A stretch of 64,000 nt of DNA from Streptomyces sp. 7-21. Its GTDB lineage: Bacteria > Actinomycetota > Actinomycetes > Streptomycetales > Streptomycetaceae. Position 1 is the first letter of the stretch. Each line of letters starts with the position of its first letter. The stretch covers positions 62,001 through 126,000 of the forward strand of contig NZ_JAERRL010000004.1 of the NCBI RefSeq assembly GCF_016741785.1, in the 5' to 3' direction. A program made the position numbers and the translations under genes. This document shows, piece by piece, positions 55,228 to 63,465 of the stretch. The notes beneath the pieces are model-generated. The model made no database searches and was not told where the DNA came from. It was given only the letters and a program-made list of their open reading frames with translations.

Positions 55228-56154
55228 ATGAGTTCCGGCCAGGGCGGTGTGCTGCTCGTGCACGCGCACCCCGATGACGAGTCGATCTGCAACGGGGTCA
55301 CCATGGCCGCGTGCGTCGCGAGCGGCACACCCGTGACCCTTGTCACCTGCACGCTCGGTGAGGAAGGCGAAATCATCCCGCCTGATCTCGCCCACCTCGC
55401 CGCTGGCCGCGACGACGCCCTCGGCCCCTACCGGGCGGGCGAGCTGGACGCCGCCATGCGGGAGCTCGGCGTCACCGACCACCGCTTCCTCGGCGGCCAG
55501 GGGCGCTGGCGCGACTCCGGCATGGCGGGCGTGCCGCAGAACGACCATCCCGCTGCCTTCTGCCGGGCGGACCTTGACGAGGCAGCGGCGGCGCTCGGCG
55601 CCGTCATCGACGAGGTACGGCCGCGGGTGGTGATCACCTACGGGCCGGACGGCGGCTATGGCCACCCCGACCACGTCAAGGCCCACCAGGTCGCCATGCA
55701 TGCCGCCCGTGACCGCGGGGTGCCGCGCGTGCTGTGGAACTGCCTGCCCGAGCCCGTCGCCACCGCCCGCCTCGCCCGGCTGCGCGCGGCCGGGCCCGGA
55801 CGCTTCGCCACCGTCGCCGGGCTCGGCGACCTCCAGGGCGTCCTCCCCGAGGGCGCCGGCGGCCGGGTGCTCGCGGTCGAGGGCACGCCGCAGCAGGTAG
55901 CGGCCAAGGCCCGCGCCATGGCCGCCCACGCGACCCAGATCGACGTCGAACCGGGCCCGGACGGCGGCACGTTCGCCCTGTCCAACGGCATCGCCCAGCC
56001 GCTGTGGGGCACCGAGTACTACGTGTGCGGCGCCGGCGAGCCGCTGCCGCCCGGCGCCCGCGGTGTCTTTGACGGGCTGCCGGACGCGCTGCCCGGCAGT
56101 GACGGCAGGGGTAACGACAGCGGCGACGGTAACGGCAGCGGGGAGGCGCGGTGA
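55228..56154 (+). CDS. mshB: Mycothiol deacetylase MshB
   Basis: A 308-aa zinc deacetylase that removes acetyl from GlcNAc-inositol in mycothiol synthesis, the main thiol of actinobacteria, in the cytoplasm. Seen: the PIG-L zinc motif HAHPDDES (residues 11-18) and the third zinc ligand region GYGHPDHV (around 145-152), plus [10 protein letters not shown] in the active-site wall. The C-terminus is extended by a Gly/Ser/Asp-rich tail. The ATG at 55228 fits the family start. Its stop overlaps the GTG start of the DUF6113-like gene by four bases. Confidence 0.93.
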   Translation: MSSGQGGVLLVHAHPDDESICNGVTMAACVASGTPVTLVTCTLGEEGEIIPPDLAHLAAGRDDALGPYRAGELDAAMRELGVTDHRFLGGQGRWRDSGMAGVPQNDHPAAFCRADLDEAAAALGAVIDEVRPRVVITYGPDGGYGHPDHVKAHQVAMHAARDRGVPRVLWNCLPEPVATARLARLRAAGPGRFATVAGLGDLQGVLPEGAGGRVLAVEGTPQQVAAKARAMAAHATQIDVEPGPDGGTFALSNGIAQPLWGTEYYVCGAGEPLPPGARGVFDGLPDALPGSDGRGNDSGDGNGSGEAR

Positions 56155-56540
56155 CCGGCGGCGGACGGTTCGGCAGGGGCGTGCTGTACGCGGTGCTCGC
56201 CGTGCTCGGGCTCCTCACCGGGCTGGCGGGCTCACTGGTGCAGGCCGGATGGCAGCCGTTCGGCCTGCTGCTGGCGCTCGGCGGCGCGGCCGGCGTGTTC
56301 TGGGGCGGCGGCCTGCTCACCCGCACACGGACGGGCGCGGCCTGCCCGGCGGCCGGCTGGGCGCTCGCCGTGCTGCCGCTGACGACCACGCGGCCGCAGG
56401 GGGACTACGTCTTCGCCGCCGGTCTGGGGAGCTATCTCTTCCTGCTCGGCGGGATGCTGCTCGCGGCCCTCGCGGCGACTCTGGGGCCGGCCGCGCGGCC
56501 GATGTTCGCCGTCCCTGAGCAGACGCCGAGGGCCAGGTAG
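56151..56540 (+). CDS. DUF6113-like membrane protein (129 aa)
   Basis: A 129-aa protein with four hydrophobic helices (for example [20 protein letters not shown] and [18 protein letters not shown]). From memory it resembles the DUF6113 proteins found next to mshB in Streptomyces. Function is unknown. Translationally coupled to mshB by the GTGA overlap, so a link to mycothiol metabolism or thiol transport is possible but unproven. Confidence 0.75.
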   Translation: MTGGGRFGRGVLYAVLAVLGLLTGLAGSLVQAGWQPFGLLLALGGAAGVFWGGGLLTRTRTGAACPAAGWALAVLPLTTTRPQGDYVFAAGLGSYLFLLGGMLLAALAATLGPAARPMFAVPEQTPRAR

Positions 56541-56626
56541 GCGCGCGGCCCGGTGCGTACGTCACGGTCCGCACGCGCCCTCGCCCGCGCGCGCTGCCGC
56601 AGTCCGGGCGCGCTCCGGCGTCGCGG

Positions 56627-56642
56627 CCGCACGCACGTGCGG
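56627..56642 (+). terminator. Small hairpin after the mshB operon
   Basis: CCGCAC-GCAC-GTGCGG is a perfect six-base stem 87 bases after the DUF6113-like gene, followed by ATTCTGT. It may end the mshB transcript. Confidence 0.4.
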
Positions 56643-56747
56643 ATTCTGTAGCGGCGGCGTGGCGCCTCCCGGGCCCCAGTATCGTTGGCCTCGCCGCCCG
56701 CCCCGGTACTCCGGGACGGCCGGTGTAGCCAACCGGGAGATCCAGCT

Positions 56748-58745
56748 GTGAGTCGTGAAACTGACAACCCGTCCCCCACGCCGCGGGGATGGGCGGACCC
56801 CCAGCGCAGCACGGGGGAGGACGCGGGAAGGGACACGGAAGGGAACGCTGCCCGGCCGGCAGCAGCGGCACGTCCAGGCGCTCCGCAGCCGGAGGAGAGG
56901 CAGCCGGAGTCGGTCGTCGAGACGACGGTGACCCGCGCGCGGATCAGCATCCCCGGATCCCGGCCGATTCCGCCGATTGTGGTGCGCGAGCCCGTGGACA
57001 GCTCGGCGCGGGGGTCCGCGCACCCCGCCCCGCCGGCGGAGAAGACGCCGGACGGGAACGGCACGGGGGCAACCGGTGGCGTCCGGGAGGCCGGCGCGGA
57101 TGACCCGTCCCGGCCGCAGCCGACGCGCAGCACGCAGGGCACGCAGGTTAAGACGCCGAAGAAGACCAGCTCGTGGTTTGAGCCGCGCAAGCCGCCCCGC
57201 CCGTCGCAGGCGGGCACGGACACGCAGGCCCCGCCGCCCGCACCGGCCGAATCCGGCTCCGGCGGCAAGCCGCCGCGGCCGCCCGCTGACACGCCGCCGG
57301 ACGGTACCCCGGACGTATCCGAGTGGTTCGCCTCCGGCAGTGACGCCACGCCGCCGGACGGCCCCCCCGCCGCGGCGCCGCCGCACCCCGCCTCCGGCCC
57401 CGAGGCCACGCCGCCGGACGGCACCCCGGCGGTGGGCCTGCCCGGCCTCACCAGCCCGCTGCCCGAGCCCACCGCCTCCCCGGGCGCGACGCCGGGCCCC
57501 GACGCCCCCAGCGGCCCGACCACCGGGCCTGCCACCGGGGAGATGACGCTGCCGGGCCAGCCGCCCGAGGAGCCCGCCGCCACCACGATGGACCTCGGCG
57601 GCCCGTTCCCGCCCGCGCCCCCGCCCGGCCACGCGCAGCGCGACGCGGCCAGTACCGGACCGCTGCCGGTGCCCCCGCCCGGCCCGCAGCCCTCCGAGGC
57701 CGGTGAGGAGCCCGAGCCGGACGACGGCCCCGAGCCGGAGGCCGGCTCCGGCTCCGCGACCGCCGGGTCCAGCGCCCCCGCCTCCGGCGGCGGCCGGGCC
57801 GGCCGGTCCCGGCTGAAGCTGGTGCTGCTGGGCGTGGCCGGGATCCTGGTCGTCGGCTACGGCGCCGGGCTCTACCTCAGCCCGCAGGACGTGCCCAAGG
57901 GCACGACGGTGCTCGGCGTCGACATCGGCGGCCTCAGCTCGGACGAGGCGCGCAGCCGCCTCGACAGCAGCCTGGAGTCGGCGAACCAGGATCCGCTGAC
58001 GCTGCTGCTCGGCGACCGCGAGGTCGAGCTGAAGCCGAGCGTGGCGGGGCTGGCCGTCGACACCGAGGCCACCGTGCAGGCCGTCTCGGGGCAGGATTAC
58101 AGTCCGCTGTCGGTCTACGGCTCCCTCTTCGGCGCCGAACGCACCGAGGAGGCCGTCTTCGAGGTGGACCGCGAGAAGCTGACCGTCGCGCTGGAGGACA
58201 TCGCCGCGGAGGCGGGCACGGGCCCGGTCGAGGGCGGCATCACGTTCACCCCCGAGGGGCCCATCGCCCAGGTCGGCCAGCCCGGCACGACCGTGGACGT
58301 GGAGGCGGCGGCCGACGCCGTCGAGTCGGCCTTCCGCGAGCGCGCCGAGACCGGGCGCAACCCCACCGTGGAACTGCCCATGACGGAGCAGGAGCCCGAG
58401 ATCACCGAGGCCGAGGTCGAGCGCGCGATGGAGGAGTTCGCCGAGCCCGCCATGTCGGGGCTGGTCACGGTCTACGCCGGAGACGCTTCCATCAGCTTCT
58501 CCCCGGAGTACAGCCTCTACCAGTTCCTGGGCATGGAGCCGGTCGACGGACGGCTCGTCGACACCTACGACCTCGAGGTACTGGAAGAGCTGTACGGTTC
58601 GACGTTTGACGGCGTGCTGATCGAGCGCGGCGACGGCAGCCGGACGCCGGTCCAGCCCGAGGACGTCGCGGGCGTGCTCAGCCAGATCCTGCGCGAGACC
58701 GACCCGGAGCAGCGGGTCGGCTACATCGACCTGGCACCGGACTGA
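56748..58745 (+). CDS. Membrane protein with Pro-rich cytoplasmic region and VanW-associated domains
   Basis: A 665-aa protein. Residues 1-340 are a very Pro/Gly/Thr-rich, probably disordered cytoplasmic part. A membrane helix follows (RLKLVLLGVAGILVVGYGAG, about 358-377). Outside the membrane lie two VanW-associated peptidoglycan-binding-4 type units (LGVDIGGLSSDEARSRL near 393, then VEVEAAADAVESAF type helix region) without the VanW catalytic-like domain that usually follows. A role at the wall is likely but unproven. The GTG at 56748 follows GGGAG by nine bases. The gene converges on the GNAT gene, 11 bases away. Confidence 0.75.
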   Translation: MSRETDNPSPTPRGWADPQRSTGEDAGRDTEGNAARPAAAARPGAPQPEERQPESVVETTVTRARISIPGSRPIPPIVVREPVDSSARGSAHPAPPAEKTPDGNGTGATGGVREAGADDPSRPQPTRSTQGTQVKTPKKTSSWFEPRKPPRPSQAGTDTQAPPPAPAESGSGGKPPRPPADTPPDGTPDVSEWFASGSDATPPDGPPAAAPPHPASGPEATPPDGTPAVGLPGLTSPLPEPTASPGATPGPDAPSGPTTGPATGEMTLPGQPPEEPAATTMDLGGPFPPAPPPGHAQRDAASTGPLPVPPPGPQPSEAGEEPEPDDGPEPEAGSGSATAGSSAPASGGGRAGRSRLKLVLLGVAGILVVGYGAGLYLSPQDVPKGTTVLGVDIGGLSSDEARSRLDSSLESANQDPLTLLLGDREVELKPSVAGLAVDTEATVQAVSGQDYSPLSVYGSLFGAERTEEAVFEVDREKLTVALEDIAAEAGTGPVEGGITFTPEGPIAQVGQPGTTVDVEAAADAVESAFRERAETGRNPTVELPMTEQEPEITEAEVERAMEEFAEPAMSGLVTVYAGDASISFSPEYSLYQFLGMEPVDGRLVDTYDLEVLEELYGSTFDGVLIERGDGSRTPVQPEDVAGVLSQILRETDPEQRVGYIDLAPD

Positions 58746-58756
58746 CCGGCGGCCGG

Positions 58757-59758
58757 CTACGGCGCCACCCGGTAGTGGTAGTGGTGGTGGTCGGTGAACC
58801 CGAGCCGCGCGTACAGCGCGCGGGCGGCGTGGTTCCCCGGCTCGACCTGAAGGTACGCGGCGCTCGCCCCCTCGGCGAGCGCCGCGCGCGCGAGCGCCGC
58901 CATGACCGCCGTGGCCAGCCCGCGCCGGCGGTGTCCCTCGGCGACCTCGACCGCGGCGAAGCCGGCCCAGCGGCCGTCCACCACGCAACGGCCCACCGCC
59001 GCCGGGCCGTCGGGGCCGCCCGGCGCGAGGGCGAACCACACCGAGGGCCCGCCTGCCAGGACCTGGCGCGCCACCCGGGGCGCGCGCCGCGCCGCGGCCA
59101 GGCCGCGCAGCCACTCCTCGCTCAGCTCGCGTCCGACGGTCACGCGCGGGTCCTCGGGCCGGTCGGCCAGTGGCGCCAGCGCCCCGACCTGGACGACGGC
59201 GGGCCGCCGCGCACGCCAGCCGAGCGCGGCGAGGCGGGCGTCGAGCAGCTCGTCGGCGTCCTCCGCCCCCGTGGTCACCTGGATCGCGGGCGGCAGGCCG
59301 CGCGCCGTGTACCAGTCCACCAGGCGCTCCAGTTCCGGCGTGTCCGGCGTGCCGGGCGCCGAGCGGGCGGCACGCGTGGCCGAGTTGGCGCGGAACGTCC
59401 AGCCCTCGGCCGCGCGCAGCGTCCAGTCACCGAGCCGTTCCGTCTCGGTGCCGGGCCAGCCCCGGGCGGCCACGGCCGTCAGCTCCGTGACGCTGGCGGC
59501 GGGTGTGCCGCGCGGGCGGGCGGGTGCGGCGGGCACCGTCTTGGCCGCCACTACGGAGGATTCGGCGAGCTGGACGCGCGTGCCGTCCCGGCGTGTGACG
59601 CTGAGCACACCGTTGCTCCAGGAGGTGAGAACCCCGACGGTGTCCGTGAAGCGCGGCGCGGGCGGAGCCATGCCCGTATCGGTGCGCACGGAAACGCGTT
59701 TGCCGACGTCCGCGGGCGTGAGGCGGACCGCCAGCAGGCCGCGTGCGGTGTGTTTCAT
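58757..59758 (-). CDS. GNAT acetyltransferase with SH3-like N-terminus (Rv0428c-like)
   Basis: A 333-aa acetyltransferase. Residues 10-70 form a small beta-barrel-like domain (VGKRVSVRTDTG, DTVGVLTSWSNGVLSVTRRDGT) seen in the mycobacterial Rv0428c group. The GNAT domain follows (about 90-333) with the acetyl-CoA loop VAEGHRRRGLATAVMAALAR near 270 and EPGNHAARALYARLGF near 305. The acceptor is unknown. The ATG at 59758 follows GGAGGAAG. It is divergent from fdxA, with a palindrome (59809-59822) in the gap. Confidence 0.9.
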   Translation of the reverse strand: MKHTARGLLAVRLTPADVGKRVSVRTDTGMAPPAPRFTDTVGVLTSWSNGVLSVTRRDGTRVQLAESSVVAAKTVPAAPARPRGTPAASVTELTAVAARGWPGTETERLGDWTLRAAEGWTFRANSATRAARSAPGTPDTPELERLVDWYTARGLPPAIQVTTGAEDADELLDARLAALGWRARRPAVVQVGALAPLADRPEDPRVTVGRELSEEWLRGLAAARRAPRVARQVLAGGPSVWFALAPGGPDGPAAVGRCVVDGRWAGFAAVEVAEGHRRRGLATAVMAALARAALAEGASAAYLQVEPGNHAARALYARLGFTDHHHYHYRVAP

Positions 59759-59808
59759 AACGCTTCCTCCCAGCTTGGCCCCTCCGAACGGCCCCTCACG
59801 TGCGTGGG

Positions 59809-59822
59809 CCGGTCATGACCGG
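59809..59822. promoter_or_regulatory. Palindrome CCGGTCATGACCGG
   Basis: A perfect 14-base palindrome between the divergent GNAT and fdxA genes, followed at once by TGATACT, a possible -10 of the fdxA promoter (59824-59829). It may be an operator. Confidence 0.5.
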
Positions 59823-59905
59823 TGATACTAGGGCTGAGCATCGACGACACCGCGCTCCCGAGCGCCGCGCGGCTGAGCGCCGCCCTAATGAGGAGGACTG
59901 ACAGC

Positions 59906-60232
59906 GTGACCTATGTCATCGCGCAGCCTTGTGTGGACCTGAAGGACAAGGCATGCATCGAGGAGTGCCCCGTCGACTGCATCTATGAGGGCAAGCGCTC
60001 CTTGTACATCCACCCCGACGAGTGCGTGGACTGCGGCGCCTGCGAGCCGGTGTGCCCGGTCGAGGCCATCTTCTATGAGGATGACACTCCTGAGGAGTGG
60101 AAGGACTACTACAAGGCGAACGTCGAGTTCTTCGATGAGCTCGGCTCGCCGGGCGGCGCCAGCAAGCTGGGTCTGATTGAGCGGGACCACCCCCTCATCG
60201 CCGCCCTGCCCCCGCAGCAGCACGACGAGTGA
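59906..60232 (+). CDS. fdxA: 7Fe ferredoxin FdxA
   Basis: A 108-aa ferredoxin that carries electrons with one [3Fe-4S] and one [4Fe-4S] cluster. Seen: CVDLKDKACIEECPVDCIY (first half) and CVDCGACEPVCPVEAI (second half), the standard actinobacterial pattern, and a C-terminal helix region ending in LPPQQHDE. The GTG at 59906 has AGGAGG nine bases upstream; an upstream frame extension has no support. A strong hairpin after the gene separates it from dapC. Likely partners are cytochromes P450 or reductases; which one cannot be told from sequence. Confidence 0.95.
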   Translation: MTYVIAQPCVDLKDKACIEECPVDCIYEGKRSLYIHPDECVDCGACEPVCPVEAIFYEDDTPEEWKDYYKANVEFFDELGSPGGASKLGLIERDHPLIAALPPQQHDE

Positions 60233-60323
60233 CGCGCTGAGTGCCCGGCGCTGGCGCGCTCGGCGGATCCCGCTGTCCCCAGCAGCACCACCGCAGACTT
60301 CTCTGTACGTACCACCCCGCGTT

Positions 60324-60360
60324 CACTGGTCCCCGCGGCGCGCGCCGTGCGGGACCAGTG
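60324..60360 (+). terminator. Terminator hairpin after fdxA
   Basis: CACTGGTCCC at 60324-60333 pairs with GGGACCAGTG at 60351-60360 around a GC-rich loop that can itself pair. It lies 91 bases after the fdxA stop and just before dapC. Confidence 0.75.
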
Positions 60361-60387
60361 TCGCTTCGTGAGGAAGTGAGCAAGGCA

Positions 60388-61482
60388 GTGCCGCCCGTCT
60401 CCACCCGGCTCCCGGCCTTCCCCTGGGACCGGCTCGAACCGTACAAGGCCGCCGCCGCGGCGCACCGTGACGGCATCGTCGACCTGTCCGTCGGCACCCC
60501 GGTCGACCCCGTGCCCCCGGCGGTCCGCCGGGCGCTCGCCGAGGCGGCCGACAGCCCCGGCTATCCAGCAGTCTGGGGTACCGGGCAGCTGCGTGAGGCG
60601 GTGCTCGGCTGGCTGGAGCGCCGCACCGGCGCGCGCGGCTTGGGCCACGAGCACGTGCTGCCGGTCGTCGGCTCCAAGGAGCTGGTGGCCTCGCTGCCCG
60701 GCCAGCTGGGGCTGGGCGCCGGGGACCGGGTGGCGTTCCCCGCGCTCGCCTACCCGACGTACGAGGTGGGGGCGCGGCTGGCGGGCGCCGAGCCGGTGAC
60801 CTACGAGGACCCGCTCGCCGTGGCGCCCGCGGGGCTGCGGCTGCTGTGGCTGAACTCGCCGGCCAACCCGACCGGTCAGGTCCTCGGCGCGGACACGCTG
60901 CGGCGGGTCGTGGCGTGGGCCCGGGAGCACGGCGTCCTGGTCGTCAGCGACGAGTGCTACCTGGAGCTGGGCTGGGAGGCCGACCCGGTGTCCGTGCTCC
61001 ACCCCGACGTCTGCGGCGGCAGCGCCGAGGGCATCGTCGCCGTGCACTCGCTGTCCAAGCGTTCCAACCTGGCGGGCTACCGTGCCGCGTTCCTCGCGGG
61101 GGACGCGGCGGTGCTGGCGGAGCTGCGGCTGCTGCGCAAGCACGGCGGGATGATGATGCCCGCTCCGGTGCAGGCGGCGATGGCGGCGGCGCTCGGCGAC
61201 GACGCGCACGTGGCCGAGCAGCGGGAGCGGTACGCCAAGCGGCGCGAGGCGCTGCGGCGGAGTCTGACGGCCCAGGGCTTCCGGATCGAGCACAGCGAGG
61301 CGTCGCTGTACCTGTGGGCGACGCGTGACGAGCCGTGCTGGGACACCGTCGGGGACCTCAGCAAGCGGGGCATCCTCGTGGCGCCGGGCGAGTTCTACGG
61401 CGCGGCGGGGGAGCGTTTCGTGCGGGTGGCGTTCACGGCCACCGACGAGCGGATCGACGAGGCCGTGCGGCGGCTGGCGTGA
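60388..61482 (+). CDS. dapC: N-succinyldiaminopimelate aminotransferase DapC
   Basis: A 364-aa class I/II PLP aminotransferase that converts N-succinyl-2-amino-6-oxopimelate to N-succinyl-LL-diaminopimelate in lysine and wall precursor synthesis. Seen: VDLSVGTPVDPVP near 30-43, NSPANPTGQVLG (around 155), and the PLP lysine in VHSLSKRSNLAGYRAAF (around 217). The family length is normal. Starts at 60376 and 60388 (both GTG) are possible; the GTG at 60388 has GAGGAA 12 bases upstream and an N-terminus that fits the family, so I use it. dapE, the next enzyme, is encoded 840 bases downstream on the same strand. Confidence 0.93.
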   Translation: MPPVSTRLPAFPWDRLEPYKAAAAAHRDGIVDLSVGTPVDPVPPAVRRALAEAADSPGYPAVWGTGQLREAVLGWLERRTGARGLGHEHVLPVVGSKELVASLPGQLGLGAGDRVAFPALAYPTYEVGARLAGAEPVTYEDPLAVAPAGLRLLWLNSPANPTGQVLGADTLRRVVAWAREHGVLVVSDECYLELGWEADPVSVLHPDVCGGSAEGIVAVHSLSKRSNLAGYRAAFLAGDAAVLAELRLLRKHGGMMMPAPVQAAMAAALGDDAHVAEQRERYAKRREALRRSLTAQGFRIEHSEASLYLWATRDEPCWDTVGDLSKRGILVAPGEFYGAAGERFVRVAFTATDERIDEAVRRLA

Positions 61483-61545
61483 CCGCGCGCCGCGGGCCCG
61501 CGTTGCGGGGCCCGCGGCGCGCGCGGCCGCTCATTCCGGTCGGCT

Positions 61546-61956
61546 TCAGAGCGTGAGTCCGTGCAGGTCGGGGTTGTCCAGGGTGGGGAAGATCGCGGCG
61601 ATCTCGTCCGGCGAGAGGCCGTTCTCGGCGAGCCGGGTGGCGGCGCCGTGGAGCAGCGTGCCGGTGGTGTAGGCGGTCTCGGTGGCGGTCCGCTCCAGCG
61701 CGGGCGCGACGATCGGCGCGGTCTGCTTGACCACTTCGCCGCCCAGCCCGTTGCCGAGGTCGGTGGCCGCGCGGCTGGCGTTGTCGAGGGTGTGCTCGAC
61801 GACGGCCTCGTCCAGCTGGGTCAGGCTGTCGAGGTCCGGGGTGGCCTCGGGGAGGGAGAGCGCGCTGGCCTGGCCGCCTGCCGCGAAGACGGGAGCGGCG
61901 CCGGCGGCGACCACGAGCGCGGCCTTGGCCATGCGGCGCTTCAGGGGGTTCGACAT
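61546..61956 (-). CDS. Small secreted protein (136 aa), unknown function
   Basis: A 136-aa exported protein. Seen: a signal peptide (basic start KRRMAKAA, hydrophobic core, Ala-rich end near QASALS, about residue 32) followed by a helical, Thr/Ala/Leu-rich mature part (LDEAVVEHTLDNASRA). There are no Cys residues and no motif I recognise. From memory a similar protein lies between dapC and dapE in Streptomyces genomes. ATG at 61956 with AAAGGAG upstream. It is divergent from dapE and convergent with dapC. Confidence 0.8.
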   Translation of the reverse strand: MSNPLKRRMAKAALVVAAGAAPVFAAGGQASALSLPEATPDLDSLTQLDEAVVEHTLDNASRAATDLGNGLGGEVVKQTAPIVAPALERTATETAYTTGTLLHGAATRLAENGLSPDEIAAIFPTLDNPDLHGLTL

Positions 61957-62322
61957 GGTGCTCCTTTGCCGAAGGATGCGGTACGGAACGGACGCTGTGC
62001 CTATCGGTGCGGAAGCCGTCAAGGTTGCGGCTCGGCGGGGTAAAGGATTGGTAATGCGTCGCATAATCGAAGGCGCTGGGGAAGGGTGCACATGCCGGGC
62101 GGACGACATGTTTTGACATAACGTCACATCATTCGTGCGGTGTGGGCCGCTGAATGGGAGGAGAGAATTTCCTCCGGCTGCGGGCGGCGAACGGCAGGAA
62201 AGCGTGGCCGGGTGACACCGGGCATTCCGCCGCCCGCGTGCCTGTTTCCCGCCGCCCGCGCCGTCGTTCCGTTCCCGGAACCCACGCGACCGGCCCGCCG
62301 GGCCACGGGTAGGGTGCGGCCC
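61957..62322. other. Gap between the secreted protein gene and dapE
   Basis: 366 bases without a supported gene. It holds divergent promoters. A perfect -35 consensus TTGACA occurs at 62113-62118 on the forward strand, but no good -10 lies at the right distance. A hairpin GGAGGA-N7-TCCTCC lies at 62157-62175. Nothing else is evident. Confidence 0.5.
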
Positions 62323-63423
62323 ATGCAGCAGTCCGCAGCGGAATCCCGCCAGGCCACCCTCGACCTCGGGCTCGACGGCCCCGCCCTGACGGCGCGGCTC
62401 GTGGACATCCCCTCGGTCAGCGGCACCGAACGCCCGCTCGCCGACGCCCTCGAAGCCGCCCTGCGCGAGCTGCCGTGGCTGCGCGTGGACCGCCACGGCA
62501 ACAACGTCGTGGCCCGCACCTCGGCCGGCCGCGCCGAGCGCGTCGTCCTCGCCGGCCACATCGACACCGTCCCCCTGGCCGGCAACCTCCCCTCGCGCCT
62601 CGACGACGACGGTGTGCTGTGGGGCTGCGGCACCTGCGACATGAAGTCCGGCGTCGCCGTGCAGCTGCGCATCGCCGCCACGGTGCCGCGTCCCACCCGC
62701 GACGTCACGTACGTCTTCTACGACAACGAGGAGGTCGCCTCCGAGCACAACGGGCTCGGCCACCTCGCCGCCGAGCACCCCGACTGGCTCGCCGCCGACT
62801 TCGCCGTGCTGCTGGAGCCGAGCGAGGGCGAGGTGGAGGGCGGCTGCCAGGGCACGCTGCGGGTGCGGCTGCGGCTGGCCGGGCGCCGTGCCCACTCGGC
62901 GCGGAGCTGGATGGGCGAGAACGCCATTCACGCCGCCGGGCCCGCCCTGGCCCGCCTGGCCGCCTACGAGCCGCGCCGCCCCGTGATCGACGGGCTGGAG
63001 TACCGCGAGGGCCTGAACGCCGTGGGCATCGAGGGCGGCGTCGCCGGCAACGTCATCCCCGACGAGTGTGTGCTGACGGTGAACTACCGCTACGCGCCCG
63101 ACCGCACGCCCGAGGAGGCGGTCGCCCACGTCCGCGAGGTCTTCGCCGGCTGCGGCGTGGCCGAATGCACCGTCGAGGACCACGCGCCGGGGGCCCTGCC
63201 GGGCCTGTCCCACCCGGCCGCCCGGGCGTTCGCCGAGGCGGTCGGCGGGCGGCCCCGGCCCAAGTTCGGCTGGACCGACGTCGCCCGGTTCAGTGCCCTG
63301 GGCATCCCGGCCGTCAACTACGGGCCCGGCGACCCCAGCCTCGCCCACCGGCAGGACGAGCGGGTGGACACCGCGCTGATCATCCGCTGTGAGGAGCGTT
63401 TGCGCCGCTGGCTGACGTCGTAG
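62323..63423 (+). CDS. dapE: Succinyl-diaminopimelate desuccinylase DapE
   Basis: A 366-aa M20 zinc hydrolase that removes succinate from N-succinyl-LL-diaminopimelate, the step after DapC. Seen: [11 protein letters not shown] with the first metal His/Asp, CGTCDMKSG with the bridging Asp, FYDNEEV with the catalytic and metal Glu residues, [13 protein letters not shown], and AHRQDERV at the end with a metal His. The dimerisation domain lies between (about 175-285). ATG at 62323 gives the normal length; an open frame upstream has no support. Essential for lysine and cell-wall diaminopimelate. Confidence 0.95.
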   Translation: MQQSAAESRQATLDLGLDGPALTARLVDIPSVSGTERPLADALEAALRELPWLRVDRHGNNVVARTSAGRAERVVLAGHIDTVPLAGNLPSRLDDDGVLWGCGTCDMKSGVAVQLRIAATVPRPTRDVTYVFYDNEEVASEHNGLGHLAAEHPDWLAADFAVLLEPSEGEVEGGCQGTLRVRLRLAGRRAHSARSWMGENAIHAAGPALARLAAYEPRRPVIDGLEYREGLNAVGIEGGVAGNVIPDECVLTVNYRYAPDRTPEEAVAHVREVFAGCGVAECTVEDHAPGALPGLSHPAARAFAEAVGGRPRPKFGWTDVARFSALGIPAVNYGPGDPSLAHRQDERVDTALIIRCEERLRRWLTS

Positions 63424-63465
63424 GCTGCACGAGACGGACCTCACAAGCGCGACGAGGGAGCGGGG

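Noticed and set aside
60324..60360. Resemblance of the fdxA hairpin to a DasR box (ACTGGTCTAGACCA type)
   Set aside because: The two TGGTC/GACCA halves are separated by about 20 bases of GC-rich loop, whereas DasR boxes are continuous palindromes; it fits a terminator better.
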